Source of the DNA: an uncultured Clostridium sp.
GTDB taxonomy: Bacteria; Bacillota; Clostridia; TANB77; CAG-508
NCBI GenBank assembly: GCA_947062645.1
Contig: CAMSQT010000025.1
Span: forward strand, 1 to 10,431
Length of the DNA stretch: 10,431 nucleotides
Direction: 5' to 3'
This document shows positions 1-7,410 of the stretch, in pieces. Position 1 is the stretch's first letter. Every line of letters starts with the position of its first letter. Under the pieces are notes generated by a model, which saw nothing but the letters and a program-made list of their open reading frames with translations, was not told the origin of the DNA and did not search any database. Position numbers and translations under genes: made by a program.

Positions 1-321
1 TATTGTAGATTGATGCTCTATCAAGAAAAATATATCCTCCCCTTTTTTCTTATAAACAATATCTGCTTGCTTTACCGTAAAATCTTGTGTGATAAAATCG
101 CTATTATACTTTATAATTTCCTCCTTTTTTACTGCATATATTGTGTTTTCTATTCCTAATGCCTTATTCATTAATTGACAAGCTTCTTCTTTTTCTTCTA
201 AAATTACTTTAAATCCTTTGTCTTTATATTGATGGATTCCTCCTAGTTGATAGGTTCCACTTACATCACTTAAACAATTTCCACTATATCTTAAATAATC
301 ATAGTAAGTAAATTTTTTCAT
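1..321 (-). CDS. Rpn-family recombination-promoting nuclease / putative transposase, 5' part only
   Basis: The frame is open from ATG at 321 to the window edge (107 codons), so the C-terminal part is missing. It begins MKKFTYYDYLRYSGN and the visible part ends with DIVYKKKGEDIFFLIEHQS. An Asp followed about 13 residues later by an (I)EHQS motif is the PD-(D/E)XK active-site pattern of the Rpn/YhgA-like family, whose members are DNA endonucleases linked to RecA-independent recombination and are often annotated as transposases. The start is chosen because AAAGAAAGG lies about 8 nt upstream; an in-frame ATG at 330 is too close to that site. The gene has its own promoter upstream and is separated from carB by a terminator, so it is probably transcribed alone. 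Family assignment rests on the motif and N-terminal style; the C-terminal half cannot be seen. Confidence 0.75.
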   Translation of the reverse strand, partial: MKKFTYYDYLRYSGNCLSDVSGTYQLGGIHQYKDKGFKVILEEKEEACQLMNKALGIENTIYAVKKEEIIKYNSDFITQDFTVKQADIVYKKKGEDIFFLIEHQSTI

Positions 322-339
322 ACTACACATCCTTTCTTT

Positions 340-368
340 ATTTTAGCTTATATTTATCATTAAGTCAA
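340..368 (-). promoter_or_regulatory. Possible proximal promoter of the Rpn-family gene
   Basis: On the minus strand TTGACT (363-368) is followed after 17 nt by TAAAAT (340-345). The spacing and hexamers fit SigA. A transcript from here would start inside or at the ribosome binding site, so either it yields a nearly leaderless mRNA or the match is fortuitous in AT-rich DNA. Confidence 0.3.
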
Positions 369-522
369 TTTTAATATATCAATAAAACCAGGTTGATTTC
401 TTTACTTTTCCACTTTTTTTATTGATTTGCTTTCTTTTTCTTATTTTTTTATTTGTTTGAAAATTTTCTCGAAAAAATTTAACTAAAAATTAAAATCTTA
501 TTTTTATGATTTAATCCTTTAT

Positions 523-551
523 ATTTTAATATGGTTCATAACATTTGTCAA
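523..551 (-). promoter_or_regulatory. SigA-type promoter upstream of the Rpn-family gene
   Basis: A perfect -35 TTGACA (546-551) is separated by exactly 17 nt from TAAAAT (523-528, 5 of 6 matches to TATAAT). It reads leftward toward the nuclease gene and lies just beyond the carB terminator. The predicted start of transcription is near 516, giving a leader of about 195 nt. Confidence 0.7.
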
Positions 552-595
552 GATATTTTGGAAATTTTTTACAAAGTGTCATGTAAAAATAATGC

Positions 596-626
596 AAAAA
601 AGACAATTAAGGATACCCTTAACTGT
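596..626 (-). terminator. Rho-independent terminator after carAB
   Basis: Reading leftward, ACAGTTAAGG (617-626) and CCTTAATTGT (603-612) form a 10-bp stem with one G-T wobble and the 4-nt loop GTAT. The stem is followed by one C and six T. This is the expected end of the carAB transcript, 43 nt after the carB stop codon. Confidence 0.85.
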
Positions 627-668
627 AGTTCGCTTATGCTCTCACAGCCAAAGGTACCCGCCTTGTCT
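601..668 (-). other. Nested folded segment overlapping the carAB terminator
   Basis: The short stretch between the carB stop and the terminator is more GC-rich than its surroundings and can pair with the terminator itself. AGACAA (663-668) pairs with TTGTCT (601-606). GGGTACCTT (651-659) pairs with AAGGGTATCC (611-620) with one bulge and one wobble. CTGT (644-647) pairs with ACAG (623-626). These pairings exclude the short terminator stem. I do not recognise it as a known riboswitch. It could be an attenuator-like switch for the downstream nuclease gene or simply a longer terminator hairpin. Confidence 0.4.
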
Positions 669-3600
669 CTATTCGTCTATTGTTGATATTCCTAATGTAA
701 TTTCTTCTAATACATCAAGTAACACTCTTACAGTATCTAGTGCCGTAAAAATTGGTATGTTGTTTTCAACTGCACATCTTCTAATTTTTGCTCCATCTGT
801 TTCTTCTTTGATAGAATTAATGTTTTTAGTATTAATTACATAATTTACATAGCCTTTTCTCATAGAATCTAAAATTTCAGTACTTCCTTCGCTAATTTTC
901 TTTTTAATTCTGGTTCGGATTCCATGTTGTTTTAAAAATTCTGCAGTTCCTTTTGTTGCTTCTATATTAAATCCTAAATTATAAAATCTTCTAATTAGTG
1001 GTAAAGCATCTTCTTTGTCTTCATTCGCTATGGTTAAGAAAATAGTTCCATAGTTTGCTAGCTTCATTCCTGAGGATTGTAAAGCTTTGTATAATGCTCT
1101 TGTTAGCTTTTTATCATAACCAATCGCTTCCCCTGTTGATTTCATTTCTGGTGAAAGGTAAGCATCTAATCCTGCTAATTTAGAGAATGAAAAAGCAGGT
1201 GCTTTGACATACCATTTTTCCTTTTCTTTTGGATATACTTCTTTAATTCCCTGCTGTTTTAATGTCTTCCCAAGCATTACTAAGGTTCCAATGTCTGCTA
1301 AAGAATATCCAGTAGATTTTGAAATAAATGGTACGGTTCTTGAAGAACGTGGATTTACTTCTATTACATAAACATCTTCATTATTATCTACAATAAATTG
1401 AATATTATATAATCCTATTATTCCAATTCCTAACCCTAATTTTACTGTATAGTCTAGTATCTTTTGTTTTACTTCTTTGCTTACGCTAAAGGTTGGATAG
1501 ATACTAATGCTGTCTCCTGAATGAATCCCTGTTTTTTCAACATGTTCCATGATTCCTGGTACAAATACGTCTGTTCCATCACATACAGCATCTACTTCTA
1601 GTTCTTTTCCTGTTATATATTTGTCTACTAATACTGGTTGTTTTTTATTGACTGCTACTGCTGTTTTTAGGTATTTTTCTAAGGCTCTTTTGTTAGAAAC
1701 AATTTGCATAGCTCTTCCACCTAATACATAGCTTGGTCTTACTAAAACAGGATAGCCTATTTTTTCAGCTACTTTGATACCATCTTCTATATTGGTTACC
1801 GCTTCTCCTTTTGGTTGCAATAGCTTTAGCTTTTTCATTACTTTTTCAAAAGCATCTCTATTTTCTGCTTTTTCAATAGCATTTACATCTGTTCCTATCA
1901 TTTTTACTCCCAATTTAGCTAATGGCTCTGCTAAGTTGATAGCAGTTTGTCCTCCCAAGGCTGCTATTACACCTTCTGGTTTTTCTAAGTCGATGATGTT
2001 CATAACATCTTCAACGGTTAATGGTTCAAAATATAATTTATCACTGGTTGTGTAATCGGTTGATACGGTTTCTGGATTGTTATTGATAATAATTGCTTCA
2101 TAGCCAGCTTCTTTAATGGTTTGAATGGCATGCACAGTGGAATAATCAAATTCTACTCCTTGCCCAATCCTAATTGGTCCTGCTCCTAATACAATGATTT
2201 TCTTTTTCTTACTTATGATGGATTCGTTTTCTTCTTCATAGGTTGAATAAAAATATGGTACGTAACTTTCAAACTCACTACTACAAGTATCTATCATTTT
2301 ATACACAGGATGAATATTTTCTTGTTTTCTTAATTGATAGATATCCTCTTCTGTTTTTTTCCATATTTTTGCTATGTATTTATCACTAAATCCTTGTTTT
2401 TTAACTTGTTTTAAGACTTCTATATCATTTTTATTTTGTTTTAAAACCTGTTCCATTTTTATAATGTTTTTGATTTTTTCTAAAAAGAACATGTCTATTT
2501 TGGTGATATTATAAATTAGTCCTAAATCAACGTCTCTTCGAATTAGTTCTGCTATTGCATAAATTCTATCGTCTCTTCCATCTTTTATGTAATCCATTAA
2601 TTCTTCTGTATCCACTTTATCGAATTTATCCATTCCGGATATGGCATACGCCAATTTCTAAAGAACGAATGGCTTTTAATAAACTCTCTTCTACGGTTCT
2701 TCCTACACTCATAACTTCTCCGGTTGCCTTCATTTGCGTGCTTAATTTGTTAGATGCTAATGTAAATTTATCAAATGGAAATCTTGCTACTTTGGTTACT
2801 ACATAGTCTAATGCTGGTTCAAAGCTTGCTGGGGTATTGGCTAACATGATTTCATCTAGCCTCATACCAACTGCAATTTTAGCAGATACTCTAGCAATGG
2901 GATAACCACTTGCTTTCGATGCTAAAGCAGAAGAACGTGATACTCTTGGATTTACTTCAATTAGGTAATATTTAAAAGAGTTTGGATCTAAGGCAAATTG
3001 AACATTACATCCACCTTCTATTTTTAAGGCTCGAATAATTTTTAAAGCACTATCTCTTAGCAATTGATATTCTTTATTGGTTAGGGTTTGACTTGGTGCT
3101 ACTACAATGGAGTCTCCTGTATGTACCCCTACAGGATCTAAGTTTTCCATATTACAAACGGTAATTGCAGTGTCATTACCATCACGAATTACTTCATATT
3201 CGATTTCTTTGTATCCTTTAATACTTTTTTCCACTAATACTTGTCCTACTGGGGATAGTTTTAGAGCATGTTTCATGATTTCTTTTAGTTCTTCTTCGTT
3301 ATCAGCAAATCCTCCTCCTGTTCCCCCTAAGGTAAAGGCTGGTCTTAAGACAACTGGATAGCCTATTTTATTGGCTACTTCCATTCCTTCTTCTATGGTG
3401 TTTGCTATCATTGACTCTAATACTGGTTCTCCTAATTCCTCGCATAGTGTTTTAAATTTTTCTCTATCTTCTGCTTTTTCAATACTTTCGCTACTGGTTC
3501 CTAACAATTCTACTTGGCATTCTTGTAAAATCCCTTTTTTGTATAACTGCATTGCTATGTTTAAACCGGGTTTGTCCTCCTATTCCTGGAAGGATGGCGT

Positions 3601-3850
3601 CTGGTCTTTCGTAACGGATAATTTTTGCTACATATTCAATGGTTAAAGGCTCCATGTAAACTTTATCGGCAATTGATGTGTCTGTCATGATAGTGGCAGG
3701 GTTTGAGTTTACCAATATAACTTTGTAACCTTCTTCTTTTAGTGCTAAACAGGCTTGGGTTCCTGCATAGTCAAATTCTGCTGCTTGCCCGATTACGATT
3801 GGTCCTGATCCTATTACTAGTACGCTTTTTATATCTTTTCTTTTTGGCAT
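669..3850 (-). CDS. carB: Carbamoyl-phosphate synthase large subunit, decoded with two +1 frameshifts
   Basis: CarB makes carbamoyl phosphate from bicarbonate, ATP and the ammonia released by CarA, for pyrimidine and arginine synthesis. The product lies in three overlapping frames: 3850 to 3569, 3567 to 2638, and 2636 to 669. Joined by two +1 steps they give about 1059 residues, the normal family length. The first half carries the N-terminal carboxyphosphate domain (VLVIGSGPIVIGQAAEFDY, GGQT), the second half repeats it (IIVLGAGPIRIGQGVEFDY, LGGQTAIN), and the C-terminus is the MGS-like allosteric domain. Both steps are at CGG codons: codon 95, in GGQT-x-LN, and codon 405, at the join of the first synthetase domain and the oligomerisation domain. 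No other damage is visible, which argues against decay. Start ATG at 3850 lies 26 nt after the carA stop with an AGGGAAG site upstream. It is the distal gene of the carAB operon. Confidence 0.95.
2634..2637 (-). other. carB: +1 frameshift site 2 in carB (CGGA)
   Basis: The upstream frame reads CAT ATC CGG AAT GGA TAA and stops two codons after CGG. Conserved sequence resumes one base later as GGA ATG GAT AAA (MDKFDKVDTEEL and onward). Skipping the C of CGG, or reading CGGA as one codon, restores the protein at codon 405. The residue falls in an interdomain region, so its identity is less constrained than at the other sites. Confidence 0.85.
3565..3568 (-). other. carB: +1 frameshift site 1 in carB (CGGT)
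   Basis: The upstream frame reads GGA CAA ACC CGG TTT AAA and leaves the family sequence at CGG. Moving forward one base gives GGA CAA ACC (C) GGT TTA AAC ATA GCA, that is GGQT-G-LNIA. The homologous second half of the same protein has GGQT-A-INLA, so a small residue at this point is expected. Without the shift translation ends after 25 foreign codons at 3491. Confidence 0.9.
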
Positions 3851-3876
3851 GGTTTTTCTTCCCTTTCTTAATTTAT

Positions 3877-4956
3877 TTATTTTTTTAACAAATTAATAAA
3901 TTTGTCAAATAGATAGCCACTATCTTGTGGTCCTGGTGCGCTTTCTGGGTGGTATTGTACGCTAAAGACTTTGTCTTTTTTACATTCTACACCTTCTACT
4001 GTGTTATCTAAAATATTTTTGTGGGTTACTTTTAGATTCGTTTTATCAAGTGTTTTTTCGTCAACAGCATAGCTGTGGTTTTGGCTAGTAATTTCTATTT
4101 TATCAGTTTCTAGATTTACAACAGGATGATTTCCCCCTCTATGTCCAAATTTTAATTTATAAGTTTTGGCACCATAAGCTAAACTTATCATTTGATGTCC
4201 TAAACAAATTCCAAAGATTGGATATTTTCCTCGTAATTCTTTTACTAGCTTAATTACTTCTTTTACATCTTCTGGATCTCCTGGTCCATTGGATAAGAAT
4301 ATACCATCTGGTTTTAGGTCTATAATTTCTTTTGCTGTTGTGTTATATGGTACAACTGTAACATTGCATCCTCTTTTATTTAGGCTTCTTATGATGTTTA
4401 ATTTGATACCACAATCTACTGCAACAATATTATATTGGTGGTTTGCCGTTCTAGAATACCATTTTTTCTTACAGCTTACTTTGCTTACAGCATCTTTTGG
4501 AATTTGGGTTTCTTTTAGTTTTTTCAATGCTTTTTGTTTACTGGTCGTAATATCGGTTATGATTACTTTTCTACTTCCTTTTTCTCGGATGCTTCTGGTT
4601 AATTTTCTAGTATCAATTCCTGCAATTCCTGGTATGTCATTTTCTTCTAAGTATTCTGCTAATGTTTTGGTATAGCGAAAATTACTTGGTAGGTCATTGT
4701 ATTCTCTTACTACCATTCCTCCTATAGTTGGTTGTTTGGTTTCGTAGTCGTCGTCTGTAATTCCATAGTTTCCAATTAGCGGATAGGTCATTACTACCAT
4801 TTGATAGGTATAAGATGGGTCTGATACAATTTCTTGGTAACCTGCCATGGATGTGTTGAATACAATTTCACATACTGCTTCTTTGTCTGCTCCAAATCCA
4901 TAACCGTAATATTCTTCCCCGTCTTCTAGTACTATTTTTTTATTAAATTCTTGCAT
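3877..4956 (-). CDS. carA: Carbamoyl-phosphate synthase small subunit (glutamine amidotransferase)
   Basis: CarA (359 residues, normal length) hydrolyses glutamine and channels ammonia to CarB. The N-terminal CPSase small-chain domain begins at KIVLEDGEEYYGYGFG. The C-terminal class I glutaminase domain shows the nucleophile motif FGICLGHQM with its Cys, then GHRGGNHPV, TSQNHSYAV and VQYHPESAPGPQDSGY with the catalytic His and Glu. Start ATG at 4956 is preceded by GGAGG at 4963-4967 with 6-nt spacing. It is the first gene of carAB. An extended -10 promoter lies about 200 nt upstream, and a leader terminator stands between promoter and gene, so expression is probably set by attenuation. The reading frame is intact and has no CGG codon. 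Confidence 0.97.
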   Translation of the reverse strand: MQEFNKKIVLEDGEEYYGYGFGADKEAVCEIVFNTSMAGYQEIVSDPSYTYQMVVMTYPLIGNYGITDDDYETKQPTIGGMVVREYNDLPSNFRYTKTLAEYLEENDIPGIAGIDTRKLTRSIREKGSRKVIITDITTSKQKALKKLKETQIPKDAVSKVSCKKKWYSRTANHQYNIVAVDCGIKLNIIRSLNKRGCNVTVVPYNTTAKEIIDLKPDGIFLSNGPGDPEDVKEVIKLVKELRGKYPIFGICLGHQMISLAYGAKTYKLKFGHRGGNHPVVNLETDKIEITSQNHSYAVDEKTLDKTNLKVTHKNILDNTVEGVECKKDKVFSVQYHPESAPGPQDSGYLFDKFINLLKK

Positions 4957-5001
4957 TTGTTACCTCCGTTTTTTGTTTTTGTTTTCAAATTTTGGATTTG
5001 C

Positions 5002-5033
5002 AAAAAAAAATAAGGATGCTTTTTCCTTATTTT
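5002..5033 (-). terminator. Leader terminator (attenuator) upstream of carA
   Basis: Reading leftward, AAAATAAGGA (5024-5033) pairs with TCCTTATTTT (5007-5016) around a 7-nt loop, and the T run continues to 5002. It sits about 45 nt before the carA start and downstream of the carA promoter, where a terminator makes sense only as an attenuator. Leader attenuation is a common way of controlling pyrimidine genes in Firmicutes. Confidence 0.75.
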
Positions 5034-5096
5034 AAAATGTAAATGAAAATAAAACAACGGTTAAGAAAACGCTTTTTTTTGCTATGCAGTTTTCTT
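5027..5096 (-). promoter_or_regulatory. Candidate antiterminator and upstream hairpin in the carA leader
   Basis: TTATTTT (5046-5052) can pair with AAAATAA (5027-5033). This 7-bp, AT-only stem uses the 5' arm of the leader terminator and so excludes it. Upstream of it, AAGAAAAC (5089-5096) pairs with GTTTTCTT (5063-5070). I do not see a clear PyrR-binding loop, so the signal sensed is unknown. Confidence 0.4.
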
Positions 5097-5115
5097 TTTT
5101 TACCATTTTTTTCAT
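5032..5115 (-). CDS. Possible 27-residue leader peptide upstream of carA
   Basis: A short frame starts at ATG 5115, about 4 nt after AGGGG, and ends with TAA at 5032-5034. It encodes a Lys-rich start (MKKMVKKENCIAKK) and a hydrophobic end (SVFLTVVLFSFTF). The stop codon lies in the 5' arm of the leader terminator, so a ribosome finishing here would block terminator folding. This position suggests translation-coupled attenuation. The composition gives no obvious pyrimidine or arginine link, and the frame may be accidental in AT-rich DNA. Confidence 0.3.
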   Translation of the reverse strand: MKKMVKKENCIAKKSVFLTVVLFSFTF

Positions 5116-5154
5116 TTTCCCCTACATTCCTTTCTTTTTTGTTTTTACTTTTTT

Positions 5155-5184
5155 ATTATAACAAATTAAGAGTAGAAAATGCAA
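5155..5184 (-). promoter_or_regulatory. carAB promoter
   Basis: On the minus strand TTGCAT (5179-5184) is followed after 18 nt by a perfect TATAAT (5155-5160) that is preceded by TGT, an extended -10. The predicted start is near 5148, leaving a leader of about 190 nt that contains the attenuator elements. Confidence 0.7.
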
Positions 5185-5252
5185 GGGGTTTTTGTAAGAT
5201 TTTTCTCCATCTATATAATGTTTCTTTATATAAGCATTATAATTTAAATTTC

Positions 5253-5295
5253 AAAAAAATAACTGTATCTCCTGATTTTTCAAAATGATACAGTT
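5253..5295 (-). terminator. Rho-independent terminator after gapA
   Basis: Reading leftward, AACTGTATC (5287-5295) pairs perfectly with GATACAGTT (5261-5269), then A and seven T follow (5253-5259). It lies about 33 nt after the gapA stop codon and separates gapA from the carAB promoter. Confidence 0.85.
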
Positions 5296-5327
5296 ACTTT
5301 CATTTTTATTTACATCTTTTCTAGAGA

Positions 5328-6332
5328 TTATCCTCTACTTGCAATATAACAAGCTAAATCCACTAATTTATTAGAATAACCCCATTCATTATCATACCAA
5401 GCCACTAATTTTACAAATGTATCAGTAAGCATAATACCTGCTGTACTATCGAAAATAGAGGTATGTGGGTCTGTTGTAAAATCTGAAGAAACAACTGGGT
5501 CGGTTACATATTCTACAATCCCCTTCATTTCGTTTTCAGAAGCCTTTTTCATAGCCTCGCAAATCTCTTCATAAGTTGCTGATTTTTCTAAGTTACAAGT
5601 TAAATCAACTACTGAAACATCTGCTGTAGGCACTCTAAATGCCATACCTGTTAATTTTCCATTTAAGTTTGGAATAACCTTTCCAACTGCTTTAGCAGCA
5701 CCTGTTGAAGAAGGTATAATATTGCTAGCTGCTGCTCTTCCGCCTCTCCAATCTTTTTTAGAAGCTCCATCTACTGTTTTTTGAGTAGCTGTCATAGCAT
5801 GAACCGTAGTCATTAATCCATCTTTAATACCAAAATTATCATTAATAACCTTAGCAAGAGGTGCTAAACAGTTAGTTGTACAAGAAGCATTAGAAACAAT
5901 ATTCATGCTAGGGTCATATTCCTCATGATTAACTCCCATAACAAACATAGGAGCATCTTTAGAAGGCGCACTAATAATTACTTTTTTAGCACCTGCATCA
6001 ATATGAGCTTGTGCTTTTTCTAAGGTTGTAAACACACCAGAACACTCTAACACATAATCAACCCCTAGTTCTCCCCAAGGAATATTATGTGGATCCATCT
6101 CATTATAAACTTTAATCTCTTTTCCATTTACAGTTAGAACATTATCTTTTCCTTCTACTGTTCCTTCAAACTTTCCATGCACAGTATCATATTTGGTCAT
6201 ATATGCCATATAATCTGCTGTAATAAATGGGTCATTAATCGCTACAACCTCAACTTCCTCTTTCTTTAAAGCTGCTTGGAAAGATAAGTTCCCTATTCTT
6301 CCAAATCCATTAATTCCAATTTTTACTGACAT
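5328..6332 (-). CDS. gapA: Glyceraldehyde-3-phosphate dehydrogenase, type I, NAD-dependent
   Basis: This 334-residue glycolytic enzyme oxidises and phosphorylates glyceraldehyde 3-phosphate to 1,3-bisphosphoglycerate with NAD. The N-terminal Rossmann motif is IGINGFGRIGNL. The catalytic Cys is in SNASCTTNCLAPLAK and the active-site His in TVHAMTATQKTVDG. WYDNEWGYSNKLVDL closes the protein. Start ATG at 6332 has AGGAGG at 6341-6346 with 8-nt spacing. An upstream in-frame extension to 6395 lacks homology and overlaps the leader, so it is rejected. The gene is monocistronic, with its own promoter (6414-6442), a hairpin at the mRNA 5' end (6387-6410) and a terminator (5253-5295). The frame is clean and has no CGG codon. 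Confidence 0.98.
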   Translation of the reverse strand: MSVKIGINGFGRIGNLSFQAALKKEEVEVVAINDPFITADYMAYMTKYDTVHGKFEGTVEGKDNVLTVNGKEIKVYNEMDPHNIPWGELGVDYVLECSGVFTTLEKAQAHIDAGAKKVIISAPSKDAPMFVMGVNHEEYDPSMNIVSNASCTTNCLAPLAKVINDNFGIKDGLMTTVHAMTATQKTVDGASKKDWRGGRAAASNIIPSSTGAAKAVGKVIPNLNGKLTGMAFRVPTADVSVVDLTCNLEKSATYEEICEAMKKASENEMKGIVEYVTDPVVSSDFTTDPHTSIFDSTAGIMLTDTFVKLVAWYDNEWGYSNKLVDLACYIASRG

Positions 6333-6386
6333 AACTTTTTCCTCCTTTTTTAGATGCTTGTTATCGCACCTACTTTTGTATTTAGT

Positions 6387-6410
6387 ATTGCCCAAGTTTT
6401 CTTAGGCAAT
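6387..6410 (-). promoter_or_regulatory. 5' leader hairpin of gapA mRNA
   Basis: ATTGCCTAAG (6401-6410) pairs with CTTGGGCAAT (6387-6396) over 10 bp with one wobble and an AAAA loop. The predicted transcription start is near 6407, so the stem would sit at the extreme 5' end of the message. Such stems can protect abundant mRNAs from 5'-end-dependent decay; that role is inference. Confidence 0.55.
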
Positions 6411-6413
6411 TCA

Positions 6414-6442
6414 ATTCTATACCAAAAAAGCATACTTTGCAA
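6414..6442 (-). promoter_or_regulatory. gapA promoter
   Basis: TTGCAA (6437-6442) and TAGAAT (6414-6419) are separated by exactly 17 nt on the minus strand. It lies only 26 bp from the end of the mobile element at 6469. Confidence 0.65.
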
Positions 6443-6468
6443 GTATTTTTCTTATTTTTTTGATAGTG

Positions 6469-6501
6469 ATGGCTAAAGTGGGACAGGCACTCTTTAGCCA
6501 T
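6469..6501 (+). repeat. REP-like hairpin unit A
   Basis: Perfect 10-bp arms, ATGGCTAAAG and CTTTAGCCAT, enclose the 13-nt loop TGGGACAGGCACT. It is two bases from unit B. Confidence 0.9.
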
Positions 6502-6503
6502 TG

Positions 6504-6536
6504 ATGGTCAAAGTGGGACAGTCACTCTTTGACCAT
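6504..6536 (+). repeat. REP-like hairpin unit B
   Basis: Perfect 10-bp arms, ATGGTCAAAG and CTTTGACCAT, enclose TGGGACAGTCACT. The arms differ from unit A by a compensated CT to TC change, and the loop differs by one base. The unit's last base is also the last base of the transposase stop codon. Confidence 0.9.
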
Positions 6537-7330
6537 TAAGCTCTTTGTATAATCCTAATATTAATACCTAATATTCTTGCTATTTGCTGATGTGATATCC
6601 CTTTAAACTTCTTAACTTTTCGTATTATCTTATTTCTTTCTTCCATGTTATATTTTTGAATTTCTTGTATATTGTCAATTCCTAATTCTTCTTTTATAAA
6701 GTAAATCACTTCTTTGTCTGTCAGTCTATTTTTTATTTCATATTCTAGCAATTCCTTACTTTCTCGGAATTTAAATATCTTATCATTAAATTTTATAAAC
6801 TCTTTTTTAGCCTGCTCTTGGTCCACTCCTGGCAAAAATATTTCTAAAATTTCTTCCGTATCTACTATTTTTTCTCTTTTCTCAACTTCTTGATTTTGAA
6901 AATATTCAAAATAGCTACTCCATTGGTATTTCTCCATCTTACCTATCCCAGCCTTTAATGGATTTTGGTGAATATATCTAACTAAATTAAATATATAAAC
7001 GGTATTTTCTACATTTTTACTTTGAAATCGATTTTCAAACACATGTCCTTTTCTTTCATATTTTTTATTAAAATAAGTAGCATAACTTGTTGCTATACTA
7101 TGAATAATTTGAGATATTTTTTGACCTTCATCTTTGATTTCTAAATGAATGTGATTTGGCATCAAAACATAAGAATATAATTGATATAAATGAGTTTCCT
7201 TTGTTTTTCTAATAATATCTTGAAATTTCAAATAATCTTCCTTTTCAAAAAAGATATCTTGCTTATTAATTCCTCGTAACATGCAATGATACACATTACT
7301 ATGACTTTTTCTTCTTGGTTGCCTTGGCAA
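6536..7330 (-). CDS. REP-associated tyrosine transposase (RAYT, Y1_Tnp HUH family)
   Basis: This family makes single-strand cuts at REP-type hairpins with a catalytic tyrosine and an HUH metal site, related to IS200/IS605 transposases. The HUH motif is LMPNHIHLEI. The candidate catalytic Tyr lies in the SYATYFNKKYERKGHVFENR helix. YIHQNPLKAGI follows, and the C-terminus is a helix-turn-helix (ISHQQIARILGI). I place the start at TTG 7330 (MPRQPRRKSHS), because AGGAGG at 7340-7345 lies 9 nt upstream and family members begin in this way. That gives 264 residues; a longer frame from 7390 would read through the ribosome binding site. The stop TAA at 6536-6538 shares its last base with repeat unit B. 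A promoter is at 7379-7407. The frame is intact, so the enzyme may be active. Confidence 0.9.
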   Translation of the reverse strand: MPRQPRRKSHSNVYHCMLRGINKQDIFFEKEDYLKFQDIIRKTKETHLYQLYSYVLMPNHIHLEIKDEGQKISQIIHSIATSYATYFNKKYERKGHVFENRFQSKNVENTVYIFNLVRYIHQNPLKAGIGKMEKYQWSSYFEYFQNQEVEKREKIVDTEEILEIFLPGVDQEQAKKEFIKFNDKIFKFRESKELLEYEIKNRLTDKEVIYFIKEELGIDNIQEIQKYNMEERNKIIRKVKKFKGISHQQIARILGINIRIIQRA

Positions 7331-7378
7331 ACTTGTTAACCTCCTTCCTTCTTTCTTATTGGCTTTTACAATAAAAAT

Positions 7379-7407
7379 AGTATAGCACATTTTTTGTTAT
7401 TTGGCTA
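7379..7407 (-). promoter_or_regulatory. Promoter of the transposase gene
   Basis: TAGCCA (7402-7407, 4 of 6 matches) and TATACT (7379-7384) are separated by 17 nt on the minus strand. The predicted start is about 40 nt upstream of the TTG start codon. Phased A-tracts lie directly upstream. Confidence 0.5.
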
Positions 7408-7410
7408 TAC

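Larger units (their letters stand above)
322..595. other. AT-rich intergenic region between carB terminator and the Rpn-family gene
   Basis: This roughly 270-bp stretch has no credible gene on either strand. It holds a strong promoter (523-551), a weaker promoter-like pair (340-368) and long A/T tracts. An imperfect dyad of AAATTTT and AAAATTT arms surrounds about 461-480, but it is too AT-rich to call functional. If the distal promoter is used, the nuclease mRNA has an untranslated leader of about 195 nt. Confidence 0.6.

Noticed and set aside
592..843. Plus-strand 83-codon frame over the carB 3' end
   Set aside because: It begins in the carAB terminator, has no convincing ribosome binding site and overlaps conserved carB sequence.
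669..3850. carB as a decaying pseudogene
   Set aside because: The only disruptions are the two +1 steps at CGG. All motifs and total length are otherwise intact, carA is intact, and a GH15 gene shows the same type of step. Decay would give varied mutations.
1549..4675. Plus-strand open frames opposite carB and carA
   Set aside because: They are antisense shadows of conserved minus-strand genes, with low-complexity Ser/Phe-rich products and no credible ribosome binding sites.
5043..5288. Plus-strand 81-codon frame in the carA leader region
   Set aside because: The product is Phe/Leu-rich low complexity from T-rich DNA, it runs opposite the carA promoter and gapA terminator, and no family resemblance is seen.
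6333..6395. Longer N-terminus for gapA starting at 6395
   Set aside because: The extension lacks family similarity, runs over the ribosome binding site and leader hairpin, and a standard start with ideal spacing exists at 6332.
7331..7390. Longer N-terminus for the transposase starting at 7390
   Set aside because: It would translate the AGGAGG site and start upstream of the predicted transcription start. TTG at 7330 gives the usual MPR-type beginning.
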